DNA from: Acanthamoeba sp. SK_2022b
Lineage: Eukaryota > Discosea > Longamoebia > Acanthamoebidae
Assembly: GCA_027943245.1 (NCBI GenBank)
Contig: JANDJZ010000075.1
Coordinates: forward strand, 1 to 64,000
Direction: 5' to 3'
Length of the DNA: 64,000 nucleotides
Positions 33,565-51,763 of this stretch are shown here, in pieces. Made by a program: the position numbers and the translations under genes. Numbering within the stretch: the stretch's first letter is position 1; every line of letters begins with the position of its first letter. The notes beneath the pieces are model-generated. The model saw only the letters and a list, made by a program, of their open reading frames with translations, did not search any database and was not told where the DNA came from.

Positions 33565-36500
33565 TGTCGGTCAAAGAAAGCGGCCCTAACATGTGGGGCG
33601 GACCAGAAGGCGACGGCATGGTCAGGCCATGGATGGGAAACTGAATGGGCTTCTTCCACAGCTTGCTCAGCCGGTGCTGCTCCTCCCGGCTGGGCATCAG
33701 CGGAGCTCCAAACGACAGCAGCACCGCCGCCACGTCAATCAATCCTAGTATCGTACAGGACCTGATCAGCAGCCGGAGCTCTTCCTGACCGGGGGGGGGC
33801 AGGCACCTGCTCTGAGTGCGAGATGGATCGCCATCTCGCCGCTGCTGTTGCGCACTCGCATCAGCTTCTGTACTGCAATCCGCCCGTAGTGAGACTGCAC
33901 CATCTGCATTACTGAGTCCGCTCCACCATGTCCCTGTGTGTCACCACTGAGCCAGTGGGCGGAGGAGGGTCAAGATGAGCGGGTGAGATACCCCAGCGAT
34001 GAGGAGGTGCAGCAGTGTGTTGTTGTGTTTGTCGCGGCCAAGCAAGCACGCCGGCTCGCGCTTCAGGAGTGACCACAGCTCCTGGGGCTGGCCCACAAGG
34101 CGCAAGAACTCGTCCTTGTATCGGCGCACCACTCTTAGCACCTTGCCGTACGCCCGCTGTGTGCCGCACCGTCAGACTTGGCTGATGCCAACATTCTGCG
34201 ACAGAGCGAGTGGCCGTACGGTGACGTTGTCGCGTAGAAGGACTCGGCCCAACGGCGGACAGACCTCGAACGGCTCCACGACAATCCCGGCCAGCGGGCG
34301 CAGCCGTACCTCTGCCACTGGTGGGGTCGGAGTGGAGCGCTTGGTGAGTGAGCGCACCAGGGGGGAGAGGGAAAGGGAACAGGTGCTGGGCTCTCCCCCG
34401 CCCCTACCTTCGCCCATGCACACCTGCCTGAGTGGGCCCTTGACCACCTCCTTGTGCCTCTGGACGCATCACCTGCTCGCACAGACGGAGGTTGGTTGAA
34501 ACGCCTCGCGTAGGCAGTGGAGATATGTACCTTGCACGTAACGCAAGCGCCGTGGCTGTGCACCACCAAATCCTGCCCAATAGAGAGCACTTTCCTCGGC
34601 GACTGACGAGCCCGCGCATGCATCATGCACAAACGCCGTATGCATCGCACATCACCGTGCACAAACACCCACGCACACACGGGCGCACAAGCCGTACTAA
34701 ACAACAAAGTTGGATCCAATGCCGTAACGGCCATGTGTTGGCCTACCTTGCGCTGGACTGGGTTGATGGCGCGCACGGTGGCTGTGAACTCGGTCACAGT
34801 TAATTGGAGAGCAGTCTCTCCGTCCTCGTCAGAGTACATCCCCACCATACCTGCGCGCCCAGTGCCCCTGACGTTAGGGGCACAGTCCGCGGTATGGGGT
34901 AAAAGACCGGCGTTACCCTTCGCGAAGTGCTGTCGGAAGCCTTTGACGAGGTCGATGCTGATGCAGGCCCCAGCGCTCTGCGGGCTGAAGATGTCCTTTA
35001 TCAGGTAGGCCCGCATGATACATGGTGAGTCATGAGATAAGTAGATGCACTCCCCTCATATCTCTTTTACGCAGCAGGCACTTACCCTCCAGAACGAGGT
35101 TACCCCTCGCGTGTTGTAGGTGTGGGGTGGAGGCGGGGGTATTGAGTTGGTGCACTCTGGGTAGTACACCAGGGATCGCCTGGAGATATGAACAGAACGC
35201 GCTTGTGGTTGTCCACTCTCTCCTTCTTAAACACACACACACGCACGTAGCGCCTTCGAAGTGGAGAGGCGGGTAGCTAGGGTCCTTACCGAGGGACAAA
35301 GCGGCCGGACACAACCCGGCCCTTGACGATGGTGCCGTATCCGACTATCCTTGATGCCCCCACAACACTCTGTCGGAACGGCGATGCCGTCCCCTGCTGC
35401 TGTCGCGCAAGCTTGGGCATCGGCAGCTCCTCCCAGCTGTGCCTTCATTAGTGCCCATCTCTCCCTTTCCGACTCTTTCATTGCGTGTGCGTGTGTGAGC
35501 GCTTCTCTGAGTGGATGTGCATACGGAATGTTGGCCAAGGCATCCTTCAGGCATAGGCCCTGTTCGAAGACAGGCGCCACTATCCCCTGCCCTTCCCATG
35601 CGCTCGTGATCACCGCCTGTATGTTCTCCCTGATGACGCAACGAGTTGTCTAGGTCAGCTGCTTCAGGCCTGAACGTTTGTCAGTCAACGCGCCACACTC
35701 TCAAGCAAGATGAAGCACCTCTTGAATCGCATCGACACAAGCAGGTCCACAACTCGTTTCTGCCGGCCGGTGATGAGGGCCTCGTACTCCGCCATCCGTT
35801 GTCCAGGTCCGAGCTCCTTTCTGGCCTCTTCTGACTTGGTCAGCACCACGATTATGTGCTCAATTCCCCAGCCTCTGTGTAGCGGTGAGCGTGAGAATAG
35901 GAGCGCAGCTGAAGTGAGGGAGGGAGGCAAACGGACTTGGCGACCAGGGCAGTCTCGAACAGGGAAGCTTTGCTTCGATCGGCCATGCACGCAGTGAACT
36001 CGGACTTCAAGGCGGAAACCACCAGGAGGGCGAGGTCGGCCTGCGCTCAACAATATAAGCATCCATATCGCCCCTAACAAACACAGGGATTGGTGGACAG
36101 ATACGCACGTTGGCCGCACCGCGAATGCAGCAGCGGTCAAAGTAGCCGAGCGACGGGACGCTCGCCACGGAGAGCAGCTGCCGCTGCATCGGTACTTCGA
36201 ACCATCTGCGAGTGTAGTCAATACGAAAGCTGCTGTGCCACCATAGATACGTTGGCCAACGCACCGAGTAATGTAGGTGATACCTCGCATCAGCTCCTGA
36301 GGGTTGTTGCGTATCAGCTCGTCCAGTCCCGGCTTGCGGTCTGGCGGCCGAAGTCCTGCATAAAGCGGCTGCACGAAAAGTCAGCCGCTGAAGCAGCACA
36401 GGCGAAGAAGAGCGTACCCCGCCATGGTTCCAGAATTTCTCAACGCTGCGGGAGCCAAGTACCCCAAAGTCAATCAGCATGCGCGCCAGCAGGAAGGCCT

Positions 36501-36621
36501 TGCCGCTGTCCGGCGGGCCCAGTAACACCGCCTGTGCCAATGAGTCGCTGGTTCACAGCACCAAGGGCACCACTCGGGGGGAAGGGAGTACCTCAACACT
36601 CGGCACCCTGTCTTGTTGCAT
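33539..36621 (-). CDS. degenerate eEF1A-like translational GTPase with C-terminal ankyrin-like repeats
   Basis: Seen: about ten exons from ATG 36621 (MQQDRVPSVE, then AVLLGPPDSGKAFLLARMLI). The layout follows eEF1A/Hbs1 closely: P-loop, LMRGITYI (eEF1A ERGITI), VASVPSLGYFDRC (IIDAPGHRDF), ADLALLVVSA (ADCAVLIVAA), HIIVVLTKSE (QLIVGVNKMD), a GQGI...CLKDAL segment, domain 2 (VGYGTIVKGRVVSGRF) and domain 3 (HSHGACVTCKV; EPFEVCPPLGRVLLRD). Key residues are lost: the P-loop Ser/Thr is Ala, the G3 DxxG is gone, and the G4 NKxD is TKSE. After domain 3 come ankyrin-like units (DKHNNTLLHLLIAG; SSGEMAIHLALRAG; GLIDVAAVLLSFGAPL). Inference: a non-GTPase translation-factor paralogue with a protein-binding tail. 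Its 3' end interlocks with the convergent gene, and stops at 33323 or 33539 are possible. Confidence 0.72.
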
Positions 36622-36767
36622 GATGTCGATGTTTTCGCAGAAGAAAAGGCCAGAAGAGGAATGAATCGAAAAAGAAAGGCAAAAGAAACGAGCTGGTTTG
36701 TACAAGCTGGTGTATGGTACAGCTGTTCCCATAGCGAATGAAACTGAACCGCAACCAAGCAGTGACA

Positions 36768-39700
36768 TCACATCCCTCGCTCACGCTCGCGCCCTCTGTC
36801 TCTGCTCCGCTCTCTGCTCCTCTCCCTGCTTTTCTCCCTCTCACGACCTCGTTCTCTACCGCCGTCTCTGTCCTCTTGGTCTCGTGACTCCCGATCGCGA
36901 TCTCGGCTCACCCTCACCGAGTCTGCGCTGTTGGCGAGCTGCTCGCTCACGACCACGGGTCCACTCCCGCCGACGAACCCGCTCCCGCTTCGGTTGCGCG
37001 AGGCCTGCTTCCATTTCCGTTCGGTGCTGTCCGGAGAGAGGCTGACTGGGTCGCGCTCGCCCCAACCGCTATAGCCACCATTCCCGCCGGCTTCGTTGCC
37101 GGGACCGCGGTCCCACCCTCGAGCGCGCTCCATAACGTCCAGCCGCATCTCGGCCTCAATGCGCTTGCGCCGCTCTATATCGAGCAGGCGGCAGTCCTCC
37201 TGCCACTTCTCGTGCTCAATCTGCAGCATGAGCTCGGCTTCGATGCGGCGGCGCCGTTCGTTCTCCAGCTCGCGACCGTCGTCGTCGCTCTTGGTCCATC
37301 GAGCCCGCTCGATCTCGAGGCGCATTTCGGCCTCGATGCGCTTGAGCCGCTCGGCTTCGAGTTCCTTGAACTGCTCCTTCTCGGCCAGCGCCGCTCGCTT
37401 GATCTCGAGCTCGAGCTTGAGCTCAACTTCCATGTGCGCCCGACGCTCAGCCTCCAGCTCGTTCTTTATCCTAACTAGCTCGCGCTCGGCGTCGATGCGC
37501 CGCTTCTGCTCGGCGATGATGACGTCACGCATCACCAGAGGTGTCTCGCTCAGGTAGCCCACCAGGCTATCCGTGCGCTTCTTATCCTTTTTCATAGCCT
37601 TCGCCAGCACGCTCTGGTTAGCGCTGTCGGCGTGCAGGCCCTTAATGTCGCTCGCCGACAGGCTTCGCCTCTTCTCTGACTCGATCAGCTCTACGCCTCG
37701 CGGAGCCGACACTACAATGTCTTCGGGGCTCGCCTCCTCCGCGCGCGCGGCAGTGACGGGCATTATGCTGTTCGCCTTCTCTCGGTCTTGTTTGATGTAG
37801 TGGAGCAGAATGTTCTGCGTGCGCACCTCCTTGGCTTGGTCATCGTCTTTGCTGCTCTCGTTGCCAATGAGCGATTTGAGCCTGACGAAGCGTCCGGTCT
37901 CCTTTTCTTCTCCTTCCTTCCATGGCGAGGTCGAGGACTCCTTGAGCTTGAGCTTCTGCACCGGGTTGTAGAGCGGATTGGTGCTTTCCTTGAGCGGAGC
38001 CGACTCTCGCGGACTCTGTGCTCTGCTTTACACACCACACCACACCACACCACACCACACCACACCACACCACACCACACCACACCACACCACACCACCC
38101 CCATTCACAAACAATATCGCAGTTAGTCGGAGAAGTCCCTATTCGAGATGTGATAGAGCAACATACTTGATGCGGTGGACTCGCTCGAGTTTGCGAATGA
38201 TCTTCTCCTTTTCCTTTTCCTTCTTCTCCTTGGTGCCATCTCGTGTCGTTAACTCGCCTAGACTGAGGTTTATACGCACCTTGGCTTGGTGCGCCTGCTG
38301 TTGTTGCGGTTGCTGGATGGCTTCCACCACCGCTGATCTCTCGCCGCTGACGGTGATGTCGTCCAGGATGTCCGCAAACTCGTTGGCGGCGTACTCCCTA
38401 TCCAGCGACTTGCGGCGCACAAAGACCGAGTTGTCACTCGACGTGAGAATCGACAACGGGGACGACAGACGTTTGCCGAGCTTGCGTCGTCCGCTGTCCT
38501 TCACAGCTGGCATCTCAGCTGACCGCACCGCGATAGCGCGCTCCTCCTCCTCCTCACCGCTTGAGTCTGCGGCGTCGCGATGATGTGTTGGGCGAGGAGG
38601 GGGACTGGTATCCCCGTCAGGGTCATACTCGGCGGACTCAGAACCGGTGCCTTCTTCTTCCAGTTCGTCCTGCTCATCGTCATTATTGCTGCCTTTTCTA
38701 GGGGAAGTGTCGTTCTTGCTTGGAAGAGGCGATGACGTCTTTGCATTCTGTCCCGCACAACACGAAGGTTGGTTACACCGGGTCGTCCAATAAGAGTGGA
38801 CACAGTACCTCTCGGGCTCGCGCCACGAGTGCTGCATGGTTGATATTGACCCCAGTGCTCTTGGCCAGCATGGCTACGGCACGGAGCGAATCAAGCAGTA
38901 CATTGTGCAGCTTGCCCTGCATAGCACTGGGGTTGGCTACCGAGAGATCCAGAAACGGGAGAATTACCTGGCCCGCACGGTCAAGCTCAGCGATAACGTC
39001 ATCGAGATGGTCGCATATGCATCGCGTAACCGAAATCAGAGCCTCATTCTTGAGTTTCTCGTTACCCGCTGACATCTGGAAGAACTTGCCTGCTCACTAA
39101 TTAGTGCAGGTTGTACCTGCAAGAGCGTGAGAACTGGTGGTACCGTTTTGAGCAAGAGCGCTGCTTTCCGGGGTCTTCTTGACCAAGGTCTGCAGGCAGT
39201 CGTCCATCTTCTTCGAATTCTTGTTGATGAAGGGGTTCATGAACATCATGAACGGCTCCTTCTCACCGAAGAGGATGTGGTTGGACAGGTTCTGAAGCAC
39301 TTTCGAGATCAGGATCAATGTGCGCTGGTTCTCTGGGGCAAGGTCCGATTTGACCAGGCCGTAGGCCGCCGGAGCGACCAGAGCCGGGCAAATGAAGCGG
39401 AGGAAGTAGAATCCGCCCACGAACTGATGGCCAATTTCAGGAAAGCGATTAGACACGGCCTGCTGCGCAGCTTGGAATATGTGCTTCACTGCGTTCGGGA
39501 ACTGTAGAGACCAGAGATCGTTTGAGAATTGAGTCCATCAACGTTGATAAAGACTGGGCGTACCTGGTCGAGCGAGGCGACCAACAGGTCAAATACGAGC
39601 TTGGAGAGATGAATCAGCTTGGTTTGGTTCTCGCGCAGAGTGTCATCGCCATCGTCTTTGATTCTTGCCGGGTCCACCTGACACAGGTGCGAGTGAGTAA

Positions 39701-40658
39701 AGATTGGTGACTGTTTGATCGCGTGACCATGTGGATAGCTCTCATTACAGTGAAGGCAATGGTGGGTGGTTTACCTCGATTCGTGTGTCCTTGGTTTTGA
39801 TATCCTTCACTATCGGCCGCAGGATGCTGCGTAAGTAGTCCGACGCGCTCATGCGAAAGTACTTCGACATGAGGGACGCCGCCAACGATACCCCACGGAA
39901 GAGATGTTCCGGGACCTTCTCCACCTTTAGTTCTCGTTCCATCATCCACAGAATCAAATTCTGCCCCTTGCCATTACAGTGAAACACTGGGCAGAGAAAG
40001 GAAGATGTTAATAAGATGGCTTATTGCAAGTGAGACAGTCGCACCCGCAAGCAGAGCGCCGCATATCTCTTCGGCCTCGGTGGGGTTTATGGACTTGATG
40101 ACGGCCGACAACACGGCCATGTTGTTGGCAATCAGCAGCTGAACAAACAACGAAAGGTCAGAAGCCAGATATAGCCGCGCATGTCTGGATGCTGCAGCAG
40201 GTTACCGCTTCGAGAGTGTATTTCGTGCGCGTCTGCATTTTGTTGTTCTCTCCCGCCTCGAGTCCGTCGGTCTTGGGAATGGGGTAGAGCCACTCAGCTG
40301 AGTCGGTGATCCGCTTTTTAGGCTTACGTCGCTTGAGAATCATCGTATTGTAGGAGAGGAACCCCAAGCGCGGCCCAGCATTGAGCAGCATGTCCTCGCC
40401 CATCGACTTGCGCCTCTTCATATGCGTAATCTGCCAAGTGGTCACAACGCCAACATGAGAAGTTGTGTAAATTGTGTAAAGGAAACGGAGGTGTACAGAT
40501 TGGGGTTCTGGGCTCTCAGGTGGTGAGGTGAAAGGGCTGCGCTCGCCTGAGCTGCTAGAAGAGTTGCAGACGACCTCCGCAGCGGCCACCACTTCGACAG
40601 CCACGTCCATGTCAGCTGCCCCTAAGGGGATGGAGGCGTGTCGCATCTTGCGGCTCAT
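36768..40658 (-). CDS. RasGAP-domain protein with coiled-coil and RS/RE-rich tail
   Basis: Role: stimulates GTP hydrolysis on Ras-type GTPases. Seen: ATG at 40658 (MSRKMRHASI), a Ser-rich N-terminus, then the RasGAP fold. The fold shows ILWMMERELKVEK, the arginine-finger segment LFRGVSLAASLMS, and the signature FLRFICPALVAP. A helical region follows. The C-terminal half is low-complexity, including a DSSGEEEEER patch and poly-Gln. It then forms a coiled coil of repeated E-R-x-K-R-I-E-A-E-M-R-L units (about 37500-37130). The tail to the stop at 36768 consists of repeated Arg-Asp, Arg-Glu and Arg-Ser dipeptides. No C2, PH or CRAL-TRIO domain is obvious. One intron (about 38030) is largely an ACACC repeat. 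The gene is divergent from the methyltransferase gene. Confidence 0.85.
38031..38097. repeat. (CACAC)n pentanucleotide repeat in a RasGAP intron
   Basis: About 13 tandem units of the 5-mer CACAC, next to the splice acceptor (minus sense) of the exon encoding STNPLYNPVQKLK. Confidence 0.95.
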
Positions 40659-41023
40659 CTCCTCTCAGAACAGGCGAGCCTTCCTCGGTAGAGCTCACGC
40701 TGCGGCTAACGGGGGAAGGGGAGACGGTGAAGTCGCTGATTACAGCCTCGGCTTTACTTTCTATCCCTTGGTGCCCCTTCTTCGGCAGGAGCAGGCTTCC
40801 ACGAAGTAGACCGCAACAGTTGAGATAAACGCAACAGCCCCACCTAGGTTGGGTACAGGACGCTACAAGGTTGTTGCTTGGAGCTGACCTGGTGCGGCCT
40901 ATAAAAGGCATGAGGAAAGGCAAGGAAGCATCCGCCTTCCATATCTCGACGGTACATGAGATCTCAAAAAAGAGAGGAAAAGAAAAAGTTGAGAAATACA
41001 AGGGCCAAAATTACATTTGAAAG
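40659..41023 (+). promoter_or_regulatory. divergent intergenic region with a TATA box at 40900-40907
   Basis: The gap lies between the divergent RasGAP and methyltransferase start codons. CTATAAAAG on the plus strand fits the eukaryotic TATA consensus and lies 117 nt before the methyltransferase ATG, implying a start site near 40930. The other half shows no convincing element, and the longer minus-strand reading frame there was rejected. Confidence 0.55.
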
Positions 41024-43174
41024 ATGAAGCGATTGCAGGTGCGGGGGCTCGTGACAGCCCAGCAGCTCTTATTGAAACCTCCTTCGCCTCTGCACATTCT
41101 CCTTACAAAGGCTACGCGCCAACGGCGAGGCCTTTCCACCACCGGAGATGTTTCCCAATTTTCACCACAAGTTGATGAACCAGGGCGGCCCCCAAGCGCG
41201 CCAGAGATGAACAAGAAGAGAGGCAAGAAGAAGGAGATTGTCTTCGTTCCTAGTGCGACGGTCTATCGACTGGACGAAGTTGATCCCTCCATCGGTATCG
41301 TCCACCACGAGGGCCACAAGATTGAAGTCTTTGGTGCTCTGCCGGGTGAAGAGATCTCATTCACCCGACCTGACAACAAGAGGAGCGCCACCCTTGTCGA
41401 TGTACGCTGCGCCTGCCCAAACGCCAGACCTTTATCTGCTCAGTTGCTCACCGGCTGCGCATGGTGGCCAACAAAACGAACCTGGCGGCCCGATCAGGTG
41501 TTGAAGCCGTCTGAACATAGGGCTGTGCCTCGGTGCGGGGTATACGGCAAGTGCGGAGGCTGCTCGCTGATGCACATGACCCATGAATATCAGGTCGAGG
41601 TGAAACAGCAGGTAACAAACGATCTGTTTGTGCAAGTCGCCGATCACACCCACCGACTCAGGAACTCATTCTTCCGCCAAACGTATGTGGTATGTGGTGT
41701 GTCACGTGCAGCGAGCACTCGAGATTCTGCGCCAGGAGGGGGTGGAGCCTGCGGAAGTGCTGCCATCGCGCCGCGCGCAACAGTACGGCTACCGCCACTC
41801 GGCGCGGCCCAACGTGCGCCACCTCGCAGACCGTGAAGACAGGGCCAGGGGCAAGGTACTCGTCGGGTTCCGTCACAAATGGCTCATTGGCTCTCAGCCA
41901 GTGGAGCGCTGCGTGGTCCTGGCCGAGCCCATCGACTCCTTCTTCCAAGAGGCGGCCGACATGATCAACCGTACGGTGCCCACGCAGCCCACCACTGAAA
42001 GCATTGGCAGAACGAGCGCCTGCTCACCCTTGGCCTTTGCCTGCAGGCATGACCGTCAAAGACACGGTGCCCGCGTTGGAGGTGATGATGGGCGATACTG
42101 CAAACGAAAAGGCGCTTCTTCTTCGCCATCTCAGCCCTCTCTCCAGCAATGACAAGGAGCTCCTCACCGAATTCGCCCGCAAACACGGCTTCCACTCCTA
42201 CACCCAGGCCGGAGGCCTCGACTCCATTCAGCTTCTCTACTCCCCCACGGGCTTCGTTCCGCCCGCCTCTGCAACTTCGTGTCTCCCTCCCTCTACTGCT
42301 CCCTCTTCGTCGGCCGCTCCACGCAGCCCGTTTGCTCGCTACGCGGACTACCTGCGGCCGCCACTCTCCTCCTCGTCCGAGCCCTTCTCGCCGCTGTTCT
42401 ACACGCTGCCCAACCACGACGTGAAGATCCACTTCAACCCGACCGACTTCATTCAGGTCAACAGCGAAATCAACAGGCAGCTGGTGGACCAGGCGATCGA
42501 CTTCCTCGCGCTCACCGAGAAGGATCGCGTGCTCGACCTCTTCTGCGGCCTGGGGAACTTCACCCTCCCCATCGCACGCCACGCCAAGTCCGCCATTGGC
42601 GTCGAGGTTCGCCCTCGCTCCCACCCATATACTCTGCGCGTGTTAACTGTGTCGATTTGCGTTGGGCCAATCCGCAGTGGCAAGAGTACACCGTACAGAA
42701 GGCCAGAACGAACGCGTTGATCAATGGGCTTACGAACGTTACGTTCCACGCCTCCGATTTGTTGGCCCTTGACAAGGACCTCCCGTGGCTCAAGCAGGGC
42801 AGCAAGTCTAAAGTGCGCATCCCCTCCTAGCATCTCCTCCCATCATGCTCTTGAATAGCCTGTGCTCATCGCCAGCTCTCCTCCCGCCCCACTAGTTCAA
42901 CAAGATGCTCGTAGACCCCCCGCGATCGGGCGCCATCGCCGTGCTCAAGCGCCTCTTCGCCGGGCATGGCCTGCGGCCGGAGCGGATCGTCTACGTCTCG
43001 TGCAACCCCGAAACGCTTGCCAGAGATCTCGCCTTCCTCCAGACGCAGGGCTACTCCACCAAGAAGATGCTTACCGTCGATATGTTCCCCAACACCACCC
43101 ACACCGAATCCATCGTTCTTCTCCAGCACAGCAAGACCTCCACAAAGCGGCACGAGGTCTCTGGCAAGAAGTGA
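41024..43174 (+). CDS. RlmD/TrmA-type (uracil-5-)-methyltransferase with TRAM domain and Fe-S cysteines
   Basis: Role: SAM-dependent m5U methylation of rRNA or tRNA. Seen: about five exons. The N-terminus (MKRLQVRGLVTAQQLL..., rich in Arg/Leu, no acids until about residue 45) looks mitochondrial. A TRAM domain follows (SIGIVHHEGHKIEVFGALPG). Iron-sulfur ligands are C-x5-C-x2-C (CGVYGKCGGC) plus a later Cys in VERCVVLAEP, as in bacterial RlmD. The methyltransferase core has DLFCGLGNFTLPIA (SAM site), LVDPPRSG, and the catalytic Cys in YVSCNPETLARDL. A Ser/Pro-rich insert near 42270-42350 separates two conserved blocks. Inference: bacterial-type enzyme retained for the mitochondrial ribosome. 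Target U1939-equivalent is a guess from RlmD. Confidence 0.85.
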
Positions 43175-43510
43175 CCCAGTGTCTGTGGGTGCTGCAGATT
43201 ACGGTAAATGTACTCGCTTGTCCCTCTTGTTTGTGTGGTTTCTCGGCCAGCGAACGTGTCAACATTGCTCTCTGCGTTGTGGTAGGCCCACGGAGGGTTT
43301 CGTCACCCCACATTTCGACAGCTCTGATTGGACGGGAACCTTCCTGGCTAAGTCTCGTGTCCGGTTATTTGTCGGATTTGCCGGCGACTTATATGTGCCG
43401 CCAATGGGCCAGAGGCAGATCCCTCGGGGTTGGCCGGCTGCCAGCGTCCCGCAACTACGACGCTAAAGTCTACTCCGCACAACAAACAAAGAAGAACGGC
43501 CACAAGAGAC
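43175..43510. promoter_or_regulatory. intergenic region upstream of the Ras gene
   Basis: These 336 bp lie between two plus-strand genes, so they should hold the methyltransferase 3' end and the Ras promoter. I see no TATA box, AATAAA or structured RNA. Several reading frames cross it but lack family resemblance. Confidence 0.35.
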
Positions 43511-44434
43511 ATGTCAGCAGTCATCGAGCCTGGCCTTATCAAGCTCGCCATCGTGGGTGCCGGTGGCGTTGGCAAGTCAGCCCTCACCGTCCAGGTAAGC
43601 GTCTCTTCCTCTTTCCCATATTTCTTTTTTCTTCTTCTTCTTTCTGGAGTAGCCCAGGCGGTTGCAGCTGAGTTGAGGTCTCATCTGGCTCTACTTTGTC
43701 TCCTTCTCTCCACGTACCAGTTTCTCCAGGGCCATTTTGTGAGTGACTATGACCCTACAATTGAGGTAAACCGGCGAAACACCGCTTGCGCTTCAGCCAC
43801 CAAACTCACAAGACGCGTCTTCGCAGGACTCGTACCGAAAACAAGTAGAGGTGGACGGCCAGGTGACACTGCTGGACATACTGGACACTGCTGGCCAGGT
43901 ACGCCTCGCTCGCTGCGCTATCTCGTCAGGAAATTTCATTCTTTCCCTCTTTTTCGCTTTCGTTCTATCTTGAGCACGACGATCGCCGCCTCATTCCTGT
44001 CCTTTGACGCACGACAGGAAGAGTTCTCGGCGATGCGGGACCAGTATATGCTCAACGGCGAGGGCTTTCTGGTTGTGTACTCTATTATCCTGCGTCAGAC
44101 ATTCAACGAAGTAGTGTCCTACCGACAGCATATCCAGCGGATCAAGGACGGCACCGATGTGCCCATTGTCATCGTGGGCAACAAATGCGACCTCGAGGAC
44201 AAGCGAGAGGTGACTGTGAGCGAGGGGCGTGACCTGGCGACGAGCTACGGCGTACCTTTCTTCGAGACGAGCGCCCTTACGTCCGTCAACATTGAGGAGG
44301 CTTTCTTCGCCCTAGTGCGCGCCGTGCGGCGGCACCGCAACGGCGGTGACAAAAAGCTCGGCAGCTCCAAGTCGTGCGCGAAGAAGACCGGTTCGAACCG
44401 CCCCAAGAACCGACCTGTATGCACCCTCTTCTGA
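43511..44434 (+). CDS. Ras-family small GTPase with CAAX box
   Basis: Role: membrane-anchored signalling switch. Seen: five short coding segments joined at clean GT-AG sites give about 205 residues. G1 is GAGGVGKSALT, the effector region YDPTIEDSYRK (split by an intron), G3 DTAGQEEFSAMRDQYM (split after Gln), G4 NKCDL and G5 ETSAL. The hypervariable end is Lys/Arg-rich and stops in CTLF, a CAAX box ending in Phe. The effector loop is identical to that of Ras/Rap-type proteins, so it should bind Ras effectors such as the PI3K encoded next door. ATG 43511 is the only start compatible with the short N-terminus before G1. Confidence 0.96.
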   Translation: MSAVIEPGLIKLAIVGAGGVGKSALTVQVSVSSSFPYFFFLLLLSGVAQAVAAELRSHLALLCLLLSTYQFLQGHFVSDYDPTIEVNRRNTACASATKLTRRVFAGLVPKTSRGGRPGDTAGHTGHCWPGTPRSLRYLVRKFHSFPLFRFRSILSTTIAASFLSFDARQEEFSAMRDQYMLNGEGFLVVYSIILRQTFNEVVSYRQHIQRIKDGTDVPIVIVGNKCDLEDKREVTVSEGRDLATSYGVPFFETSALTSVNIEEAFFALVRAVRRHRNGGDKKLGSSKSCAKKTGSNRPKNRPVCTLF

Positions 44435-44815
44435 AGAGTATGGCGACGGGATAGCGGCAACGAGGAGATATCGAGAGGAGAGAGAAAGAGAGAGAAGAAA
44501 GGGCAGGGAAGGAGGAGCCCTGGGCCAATCTTAGTCTTGGCGCCCGCCTCCTCGCGCACGGGAGGCGGTCGCGCTGTACATTAAAAGAGGCGAGAAGCGA
44601 GCGTAGGCATCACTTCTTGGCCTTCTCTTTTTGACCACTGCGCCCCTAGCTCGTACTGCCTGTGATGCTCATCAGATAGTCCCGGTGGTGTTTGGATGTC
44701 CCCACCAAAACAAATGGGAGTCCTTTTTATGCTAAGAAATGGCCCAAGAAGGAACTTACTCCCAACGAGAGAAAAAGACGCCAAAACAAATTTAAAGTTC
44801 ATTGCACAACAAAGA
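44435..44815. promoter_or_regulatory. intergenic region between Ras and PI3K
   Basis: 381 bp containing an AG-rich stretch (44460-44515) just after the Ras stop and an AAAAGA-rich stretch before the PI3K ATG. No TATA box is clear. A minus-strand frame spanning it was not supported. Confidence 0.3.

Positions 44816-51763
<6,948 letters not shown>

Noticed and set aside
40612..41001. Minus-strand frame upstream of the RasGAP start
   Set aside because: It overlaps the TATA box and 5' region of the divergent gene, ends in another frame than the RasGAP and has no family match. ATG 40658 fits better as the RasGAP start.
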